DNA from: a bacterium
GTDB lineage: Bacteria > Zixibacteria > MSB-5A5 > GN15 > FEB-12
Direction of reading: 5' to 3'
NCBI GenBank assembly: GCA_016708025.1
Contig: JADJGQ010000005.1
Location: forward strand, 62,001-126,000
Length of the DNA stretch: 64,000 nucleotides
The position numbers and the translations under genes are program-made. Below, one piece after another: positions 58,488-64,000 of the stretch (positions within the stretch are counted from its first letter, which is position 1; each line of letters opens with the position of its first letter). Under the pieces are notes generated by a model. It ran no database searches. It was given only the letters and a program-made list of their open reading frames with translations, and had not been told where the DNA came from.

Positions 58488-59123
58488 CTAACCTCTCCCC
58501 TTCGATGACAGGCTGAACTTGCTTTCGGTCCCCTCAATGAGTCGTCGAATGTTGGTTCGGTGAGTCAGGATGATCGCCAGTGCAAGCAGGATAGTCAGGC
58601 CGATGTATACGAAGCTGATCTCTCTCACGAGTGCAAGTCGCTCGATGAGCGCTACGGTGACCAACGTCAGCGACGCGATGATCGAGCCAAGAGAGATATA
58701 GCGAGTCAAGGAAACCACGATTACAAATACTCCAAGCGAAATGAGAACTTCGACCGGCATAAGCACCAGCATCACGCCGAGGCCGGTATTAACCCCTTTC
58801 CCGCCTTTGAAGCGCAGGTAGGGGGAAAAGATATGTCCCAAAACAACCAACAGTGCCGCCAGCACGAGATACCAGTCGCGTGGCATGGCGGATTGATCTA
58901 TCAAGCGGGCGATCAGGACCGCCACCACACCCTTGCCGATATCGAGCAGGTAGACCCAGAGCGCGGCTTTGGCACCGGCCACGCGCCAGACATTGGTGGC
59001 ACCGATATTACCGGAACCCTGAGCGCGGAGGTCGCGAATGCCATAAGCTTTCGCGACCAGCAATCCAAACGGAATTCCGCCGATCAGGAATGCGAGCGCC
59101 AGAACAGCTATCGCCGTGATCAT
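58488..59123 (-). CDS. plsY: Glycerol-3-phosphate acyltransferase PlsY
   Basis: A 211-residue membrane enzyme using acyl-phosphate to acylate glycerol-3-phosphate: FLIGGIPFGLLVAKAYGI, LRAQGSGNIGATNVWRVAG, and HIFSPYLRFKGGKGVNTGLG, with about five spans. First committed step of phospholipid synthesis, coupled to gpsA, which makes its substrate. Confidence 0.96.
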   Translation of the reverse strand: MITAIAVLALAFLIGGIPFGLLVAKAYGIRDLRAQGSGNIGATNVWRVAGAKAALWVYLLDIGKGVVAVLIARLIDQSAMPRDWYLVLAALLVVLGHIFSPYLRFKGGKGVNTGLGVMLVLMPVEVLISLGVFVIVVSLTRYISLGSIIASLTLVTVALIERLALVREISFVYIGLTILLALAIILTHRTNIRRLIEGTESKFSLSSKGRG

Positions 59124-59151
59124 AAGCGCGAGCGATCACCTCTGGTCAAGG

Positions 59152-59652
59152 TCAGTCACCGTCCGAGCTATCAGTCAACGTCTCGGCGGGAAGCGCGATC
59201 GTGTCTGTCCCGTTCGGCAGAGTTGAATCCGTGACCATCTCTTCACTTTTGCCCGGAATCATTTTCAGCGGTTCGAGACTCGGAAAAAGCGTCACCATCG
59301 CATCAGAAAGTTTGTACACATCGCTGGCGTCGATCTGTTTGTCGGCCATGGTTCCCTGGAAGATCGGCCCTATCGCAGTGAACTGCTCATCGGTGATCTC
59401 GCCGGCATCGAGTTGCACAATGAACTCGTTGGCAAGGGCGTTGAATTTGACGGTATCAATGCCAGCAGGATCTTTGGCCAGCGCCTGTTGGGCATACACG
59501 ACACCGGTGCGGATCGTCCACTTGAAGACTTTGTCTTTGTTGAAATAACAGACTCCCATAAGCGCGACGAGCAGGACGATGAGAATACCGCCGACGATGA
59601 GAGCGATGAAGCAGCCGCGAGGCAATCCGGATTTCTGAGCCGGTTGTTCCAT
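59152..59652 (-). CDS. Hypothetical single-span membrane protein
   Basis: A 166-residue protein with one transmembrane helix near the N-terminus (FIALIVGGILIVLLVALMGV) and a soluble acidic C-terminal domain (QLDAGEITDEQFTAIGPIFQ; ends ETLTDSSDGD). No family is recognised. It lies 28 bp upstream of plsY on the same strand, so it may be in the phospholipid operon. Confidence 0.65.
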   Translation of the reverse strand: MEQPAQKSGLPRGCFIALIVGGILIVLLVALMGVCYFNKDKVFKWTIRTGVVYAQQALAKDPAGIDTVKFNALANEFIVQLDAGEITDEQFTAIGPIFQGTMADKQIDASDVYKLSDAMVTLFPSLEPLKMIPGKSEEMVTDSTLPNGTDTIALPAETLTDSSDGD

Positions 59653-59802
59653 AGTGACCTCAGGTGCATGCGCATGATGTGCCGGGCGATTCCCTATCAG
59701 AGCATAAGAGCTTTGATGCCTTGCAGTTCATGCGACAGTTTGATGTTTCGCTGTAAAGCTATATAACAAATGGCGGGAGGTCTGGCAAGTCGGGGATGCA
59801 CG

Positions 59803-59829
59803 AAAAAAAACCCCGCCGAAGCGGGGTTT
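59803..59829 (-). terminator. Intrinsic terminator of the alpha ribosomal operon
   Basis: AAACCCCGC/GCGGGGTTT stem with CGAA loop, followed on the minus strand by eight T residues. About 20 bp after the rplQ stop. Confidence 0.92.
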
Positions 59830-59850
59830 GGGAAAGTCGATTGCGGTTGG

Positions 59851-60378
59851 CTACTTCGCTTTGGAAGCGGCCTTCTTGGCAGGCTTCTTCGCCGTCTTTT
59901 TGGCGGCAGTTGCCTTCTTGCCTTTGGAGCCGGCTTTGGCGCGAGCACGGGAGAGCGCGCCTTTCAGCCCGCCACCCTTCTTCTCGGCCGCTTTGTCCTT
60001 CTCCTCCGACTCAATCGGCGGTTTGGCGGTCAGCAGTTCGACCACCGACATCGGGGCGCCATCGCCACGACGCACGCCGAGTTTGATAACCCGGGTGTAG
60101 CCGGAATTGCGGTCGGTGAATTGCGGGACGATCTCGGTGAAGAGCTTGGTGTAGACTTCTTTCACTCTGACCGTATCAGCGACCAACCGTTTGGAGGCGA
60201 GGGTATTCTTTTTGGCGATCGTGATGAGACGATCAACCACCGGGCGCAGGGCCTTTGCTCTGGCACTGGTTGTTTTGATCATGCGATGCTGAAACAGCGA
60301 CATCGCCATATTGGACAGCATCGCCTCCCGGTGGGATTTGGTGCGGTTCAGTTTCGCGGTTTTATCCTGATGTCCCAT
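59851..60378 (-). CDS. rplQ: Large-subunit ribosomal protein bL17 with basic C-terminal tail
   Basis: A 175-residue L17. The core (residues 1-125: KLNRTKSHREAMLSNMAMSL, RLITIAKKNTLASKRLV, RVIKLGVRRGDGAPMSVVEL) is normal; typical L17 is about 120-130 residues. The remaining 50 residues are a low-complexity Lys/Ala-rich tail (KKATAAKKTAKKPAKK) like bacterial histone H1-type tails. It is the last gene of the operon. Confidence 0.96.
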   Translation of the reverse strand: MGHQDKTAKLNRTKSHREAMLSNMAMSLFQHRMIKTTSARAKALRPVVDRLITIAKKNTLASKRLVADTVRVKEVYTKLFTEIVPQFTDRNSGYTRVIKLGVRRGDGAPMSVVELLTAKPPIESEEKDKAAEKKGGGLKGALSRARAKAGSKGKKATAAKKTAKKPAKKAASKAK

Positions 60379-60393
60379 TACTCTTTCACCTGT

Positions 60394-61377
60394 TTACTTC
60401 TTGGCCGGTTCCATGAATCTGGAGATGTCCATGCCGAATGACAGGTTCATCTGCTCCAGCAAGGCGCCGATCTCGTTTAGCGATTTACGACCGAAATTGC
60501 GATATTTCAGCATCTCGGCTTCGGACTTGGTGACCAGGTCGGCCATGGTCTGAATGTTCGCGGCCCGCAGACAGTTGGAGGAACGAACGGAAAGCTCCAG
60601 TTCATCCACCCGGGTCTTGAGCAGGTTGCGCACGCGCAGTATCTCTTCGTCCTCCTGCGGCATCTCTTCCACCATGACCTGTTCGTCGAGATGGATGAAG
60701 AGCTGCAAGTGGTCCTTGAGCAACTTGGCGCCGTAGGAGAGCGCGTCCTCCGGAGTGATGGCGCCGTTGGTATGGAGTTCGAGGATCAAGCGGTCATAGT
60801 CGGTCTTCTGTCCAACGCGGGTGTTCTCCACGAAGTACGAGACCTTGGTGACCGGCGAGAACAGCGAATCGATAAAGACAGTGTTGACCGGCGCGTCGGG
60901 GCGCTTGTTCATATCGGCGATATGATAGCCACGACCCGGTTCGATATCGAGTTCCATCTCGAAATCGATCGCTTCGGTCAGTTCGCAAATAGGCTGTTCG
61001 GGATTGAGGATCTCGACATCGCCGTCTGCCTCGATCATACCGGCGGTCAGTTTGCCAATGGTTTTGGCTCTGAGGCGGACGGTCTTCATCTCTTCGGCAT
61101 GAAAGCGAACGATAATGCTTTTGACATTGAGCACGATGTGCGTGACATCTTCATAGACGCCAGGGATGGTGGCAAATTCGTGCAGCGCCCCTTTGACGCG
61201 AATACCTGTCACCGCAGCTCCCTGAATGGACGAGAGGAGCACCCGGCGAAGGCTGTTGCCCAGGGTCACGCCGTAGCCGCGTTCGAGCGGTTCCACGATA
61301 AAGCGCGACATGTTTTCAGTCGACGACGACTGATCGTTGACGACCTCTTTGGGCATGGTCAGCGGTTTCCACTTCAT
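60394..61377 (-). CDS. rpoA: RNA polymerase alpha subunit
   Basis: 327 residues. N-terminal dimerisation domain (PLERGYGVTLGNSLRRVLLSS), linker around 240-250, and C-terminal domain (VRSSNCLRAANIQTMADLVT, KSLNEIGALLEQMNLSFGM) that contacts UP elements and activators. Normal length. It lies between rpsD and rplQ, 15 bp before the latter. Confidence 0.98.
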   Translation of the reverse strand: MKWKPLTMPKEVVNDQSSSTENMSRFIVEPLERGYGVTLGNSLRRVLLSSIQGAAVTGIRVKGALHEFATIPGVYEDVTHIVLNVKSIIVRFHAEEMKTVRLRAKTIGKLTAGMIEADGDVEILNPEQPICELTEAIDFEMELDIEPGRGYHIADMNKRPDAPVNTVFIDSLFSPVTKVSYFVENTRVGQKTDYDRLILELHTNGAITPEDALSYGAKLLKDHLQLFIHLDEQVMVEEMPQEDEEILRVRNLLKTRVDELELSVRSSNCLRAANIQTMADLVTKSEAEMLKYRNFGRKSLNEIGALLEQMNLSFGMDISRFMEPAKK

Positions 61378-61404
61378 ACTATCTTGCTACCTCCTCCGCG
61401 GGGA

Positions 61405-62031
61405 TTACTTGGAATACAACTCGACAACGAGCTGCTCATTGGCGGTCAGCGGCACATCCGAGCGCTGCGGGACAGCCAACAGTTCACCTTCCAACGCAGC
61501 CTTGTTGAGACGGAGCCAGGCGAATTCGGCGCCGTGACCCAGTTTCAGGGATGCGTGAATCTGCTCGAGATTCTTGGACTTATCCTTAACGCGGATAACT
61601 TCCTGAGGTTTCACCTGGTAGGACGGGATATCGACTATTTTACCGTTGACCAGGATATGCCGATGCCGGACGAGTTGGCGTGCCTGCTTGCGCGAGGCGG
61701 CGAACCCGAGACGATAGACGATATTGTCCAGGCGGCATTCCAGGAATTGGACCAGGTTTTCGCCGGTAATACCGGTTTTGGCGTCGGCTTTTTCGAAGTA
61801 GTTGTGGAATTGCGTTTCGAGCACGCCATAGGTACGGCGGATCTTCTGCTTTTCTCTCAACTGCAAACCATACGCAGAGACTTTCCGACGAGTGTTCTGA
61901 CCGTGCTGACCGGGGGCGAACTGACGCCGTTCGATCGCGCATTTATCGGTCAGACAGCGCGCGCCTTTAAGAAAGAGCTTTTCTCCTTCGCGGCGGCACA
62001 GTCTGCATACAGCTTCATGATAACGAGCCAT
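61405..62031 (-). CDS. rpsD: Small-subunit ribosomal protein uS4
   Basis: 208 residues. The N-terminus carries a zinc-binding set (CRLCRREGEKLFLKGARCL...DKC, Cys9/12/26/31), the C+ form of S4. The S4 RNA-binding domain contains RLGFAASRKQARQLVRHRHI. It also acts as a translational repressor of the operon in E. coli; no such site was examined here. Confidence 0.97.
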   Translation of the reverse strand: MARYHEAVCRLCRREGEKLFLKGARCLTDKCAIERRQFAPGQHGQNTRRKVSAYGLQLREKQKIRRTYGVLETQFHNYFEKADAKTGITGENLVQFLECRLDNIVYRLGFAASRKQARQLVRHRHILVNGKIVDIPSYQVKPQEVIRVKDKSKNLEQIHASLKLGHGAEFAWLRLNKAALEGELLAVPQRSDVPLTANEQLVVELYSK

Positions 62032-62068
62032 CTACTCTCCTCTATACTCCAACACTCACACGTTCAGA

Positions 62069-62464
62069 TCAGACGCGGCGGCGCTTGGGGGCGCGGCAGC
62101 CGTTGTGCGGGATCGGCGTGACATCCTTGATCAGGGTCACTTCGAGACCGGCAGCCGAGAGCGAACGGATCGCGGCTTCGCGACCGGCGCCCGGGCCTTT
62201 GACATGCACTTCGACTCGACGCAAGCCGAGATCCATCGCTTCTTTCGCGGCGGTTGAGGCCGCCATCTGGGCGGCAAACGGCGTGGACTTTTTGGAGCCC
62301 TTGAAGCCGACTTTGCCGGCCGTTCCCCACGAGATGGTACGTCCCTGGGAATCAGCCACGGTCACGATGGTATTGTTGAACGTCGCCTTGATAAACGCGA
62401 TGCCGTTCGACTCAGTGGTACGAACTTTCTTTTTGACGCGTTTTTTGCCTTTTGGTTCAGCCAC
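62069..62464 (-). CDS. rpsK: Small-subunit ribosomal protein uS11
   Basis: 131 residues. Core NGIAFIKATFNNTIVTVADS, GFKGSKKSTPFAAQMAASTA and the C-terminal TPIPHNGCRAPKRRRV. Normal length and position. Confidence 0.97.
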   Translation of the reverse strand: MAEPKGKKRVKKKVRTTESNGIAFIKATFNNTIVTVADSQGRTISWGTAGKVGFKGSKKSTPFAAQMAASTAAKEAMDLGLRRVEVHVKGPGAGREAAIRSLSAAGLEVTLIKDVTPIPHNGCRAPKRRRV

Positions 62465-62491
62465 GGTATATCCTCAGAAACAAGTTAATCA

Positions 62492-62878
62492 TCAAGTCTT
62501 GCCGGGGGCCTTCTTCTTCAGGCCGCCCACGGATTTGCGCGGACCCTTACGAGTACGGGCATTGGTTTTGGTGCGCTGGCCGCGCACGGGGAGACCGCGA
62601 CGATGGCGCAGGCCGCGATAGCAGCCGATATCGATCAGCCGCTTGATGCTCATGTTCACTTCGCCACGCAGGTTTCCCTCGACCGAGTATTCGTTTTCGA
62701 TCACTCGGCGGAGTTTTGCGACATCATCGTCCGACAGTTTGTTCACACGAACTTCGGGCTTGATGCCGGTTTTCTGCAGGATCTCGGTGGCGGTGAATCG
62801 GCCGATCCCATAAATATAGGTCAACCCGATTTCGATCCGTTTGTCTTTCGGTAGATCAACACCGGCAATACGAGCCAA
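62492..62878 (-). CDS. rpsM: Small-subunit ribosomal protein uS13
   Basis: 128 residues. N-terminal ARIAGVDLPKDKRIEIGLTY and C-terminal RHRRGLPVRGQRTKTNARTR. Normal. Confidence 0.97.
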   Translation of the reverse strand: MARIAGVDLPKDKRIEIGLTYIYGIGRFTATEILQKTGIKPEVRVNKLSDDDVAKLRRVIENEYSVEGNLRGEVNMSIKRLIDIGCYRGLRHRRGLPVRGQRTKTNARTRKGPRKSVGGLKKKAPGKT

Positions 62879-62922
62879 TTGACTTTACTCCTCTATGCCT
62901 GACAGCATGGTTATCTTCCTGC

Positions 62923-63039
62923 TTACCCCTGGCGCTGTTTGTGGCTGGGGTTTTTGGTGCAGATCACGCGCAGAACGCCGCGCCGTCTGATGACCTTGCA
63001 GTGTTCGCACCGTTTTTTGATCGCCGATCTGACTTTCAT
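62923..63039 (-). CDS. rpmJ: Large-subunit ribosomal protein bL36
   Basis: 38 residues, MKVRSAIKKRCEHCKVIRRR followed by GVLRVICTKNPSHKQRQG. Zinc ligands Cys11, Cys14, Cys27 and His33 are present (C+ form). It lies between infA and rpsM. Confidence 0.96.
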   Translation of the reverse strand: MKVRSAIKKRCEHCKVIRRRGVLRVICTKNPSHKQRQG

Positions 63040-63062
63040 TTATTCGATCCTTCTATCGCTGC

Positions 63063-63281
63063 TCACTTGTACCGGTACGTGATCCGGCCGCGAGTGAGAT
63101 CATACGGTGACAGCTCCAGCGTGACCTTGTCACCGGGTAATATCTTGATAAAGTGCATTCGCATCTTACCGGAGATATGCGCCAGAACGATGTGACCGTT
63201 GTCGAGTTGTACCCGGAACATGGCATTCGGCAAGGGCTCTACCACCTTGCCTTCAACGGTAATCGTTTCTTCTTTGGGCAT
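63063..63281 (-). CDS. infA: Translation initiation factor IF-1
   Basis: 72 residues, OB-fold: KEETITVEGKVVEPLPNAMF, HIVLAHISGKMRMHFIKILP, TLELSPYDLTRGRITYRYK. Standard length. Confidence 0.98.
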   Translation of the reverse strand: MPKEETITVEGKVVEPLPNAMFRVQLDNGHIVLAHISGKMRMHFIKILPGDKVTLELSPYDLTRGRITYRYK

Positions 63282-63289
63282 ACTCTCCT

Positions 63290-64000
63290 TTACGCTTTAG
63301 TCAATATTTCGGGGCCATTATCCGTAATGGCGACCGTGTGCTCAAAATGGGCGGAAGGTGCGCCATCGGCAGTGACGATGGTCCATCCGTCCGGCATTGT
63401 CTTCACATCATACGTTCCCAAGTTCACCATCGGTTCAATCGCAATGACCATACCGACTTGCAGGACCGGACCCTCGTTGGGCGAACCAAAGTTAGGGACC
63501 TGGGGTTCCTCGTGCATTTTGCGGCCAATGCCATGACCGACCAGTTGACGTACCACGCCAAAACCGGCCGCTTCCGCAATCTGCTGGACAGTCGACGAAA
63601 CTTGCCCTAATCTATTGCCTTTTCTGGCTTTGTCAATAGCAGCCGAAAGTGCTTCTTGAGTCACCTTCATCAGCCGTTTTTTCTCTGCCGAAACCTCGCC
63701 AATACCAAATGTACGGGCGGAGTCGCCGTAATAGTTGTTCACGATCGCCCCGATATCGACCGACACGATCTGCCCTTCCTTGATCACCCGTTTCCCCGGG
63801 ATGCCGTGGACCACCTCACTATCGATGGAGACACAGGCGGAGGCCGGGTAGCCGTGGTAATTCTTGAAGGCCGGAATGGCGCCGTGCGACCGGATGAAGT
63901 CCTCGACCAGCATATCGAGCTGTCCGGTGGTGAGACCGGCTTCGATATTCTCCTCGACCATATCCAGCGTCATGGCGGTAATTCTACCGGCCTCACGCAT
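63290..64000 (-). CDS. map: Methionine aminopeptidase type I, partial
   Basis: 236 residues visible; the first few residues (before MREAGRI, normally 5-15 more) lie beyond the right edge. Metal ligands are in SVDIGAIVNNYYGDSART (two Asp), LVGHGIGRKMHEEPQVP (His), VIAIEPMVNLG (Glu) and SAHFEHTVAITDNG (Glu). It removes initiator methionine. Its stop is 8 bp before the infA start; this is the usual secY-adk-map-infA neighbourhood. Confidence 0.96.
   Translation of the reverse strand: MREAGRITAMTLDMVEENIEAGLTTGQLDMLVEDFIRSHGAIPAFKNYHGYPASACVSIDSEVVHGIPGKRVIKEGQIVSVDIGAIVNNYYGDSARTFGIGEVSAEKKRLMKVTQEALSAAIDKARKGNRLGQVSSTVQQIAEAAGFGVVRQLVGHGIGRKMHEEPQVPNFGSPNEGPVLQVGMVIAIEPMVNLGTYDVKTMPDGWTIVTADGAPSAHFEHTVAITDNGPEILTKA

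Noticed and set aside
60691..62121. 476-codon open frame on the plus strand
   Set aside because: It is antisense to rpoA and rpsD, both clear conserved genes. Long antisense frames are expected in G+C-rich coding DNA.
1..64000. CRISPR arrays, insertion sequences, prophage
   Set aside because: No regular repeat-spacer array, no transposase or integrase, and no phage structural gene was seen. The NlpC/P60 gene alone is not evidence for phage.

Overview
The window looks like a chromosomal piece of a Gram-negative bacterium, most likely from the FCB side of the tree (Zixibacteria or a relative). That placement is inferred from gene content, not from any database search. Supporting signs are PorV-like, FadL-like and Omp85-like outer-membrane barrels, lipoproteins, a heptosyltransferase, a sigma-54 activator, a B. 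subtilis-style large SRP RNA, and tRNA genes without encoded CCA. No phage, plasmid, IS element or CRISPR array is visible.

Layout. 1-5.8 kb: a minus-strand catabolic operon (AtuA-like protein, methylcrotonyl-CoA carboxylase beta, methylglutaconyl-CoA hydratase, carboxylase alpha cut by the window edge), with a clear promoter at 5793-5821. It should convert 3-methylcrotonyl-CoA to HMG-CoA, as in leucine degradation. 5.9-10 kb: small accessory genes (an A+T-richer orphan membrane protein, a racemase homologue lacking one catalytic Cys, a VOC protein, a DUF1801 protein, a secreted ARPP-1-like protein) separated by hairpin repeats. 10.0-12.7 kb: the archaeal-style HMG-CoA synthase, thiolase and DUF35 trio. 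12.9-16.9 kb: secreted or envelope proteins, an NlpC/P60 protein, a PTS IIA domain and two tandem paralogous barrels. 16.9-17.4 kb: a compact RNA operon of promoter, tRNA-Ala, large SRP RNA and terminator. 17.4-19.5 kb: transporter and membrane genes.

19.8-27 kb is a chaperone island (hsp20, dnaK, a small membrane protein, a cbpA-type dnaJ, a DUF4375 gene, clpB). 27.2-34.5 kb holds a chain of a HEAT-repeat protein, a BamB-like lipoprotein, a 933-residue protease/propeller/outer-membrane-barrel fusion and a radical SAM enzyme. 34.5-37.5 kb has a heptosyltransferase-GmhB fusion, UppP and a small barrel. 37.7-39.4 kb encodes an NSS sodium symporter with a 40-residue partner. 39.4-47.5 kb carries an SbcD-like nuclease, an NtrC-type regulator, a three-gene envelope unit, a sugar transferase with a sigma-54-like promoter, and a PorV-like protein behind a long hairpin-rich leader. 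48-53.6 kb has an M48 protease, DUF4870, GH57, a TPR protein and a FadL-like barrel.

53.8-59.7 kb is housekeeping: three tRNAs, apt, acylphosphatase, a LOG-like protein, surE, a GT2 enzyme, a MerR-like regulator, gpsA and plsY. 59.8-64 kb is the alpha ribosomal operon in canonical order: map (cut), infA, rpmJ, rpsM, rpsK, rpsD, rpoA, rplQ. Almost every gene from 19 kb onward is on the minus strand; the sodium symporter pair is the exception. The least explained items are the hairpin-rich leader at 47.58-47.85 kb, the hairpin cluster at 14.08-14.16 kb, the protease/propeller/barrel fusion with its BamB-like neighbour, and the cysteine-free DUF35 protein.
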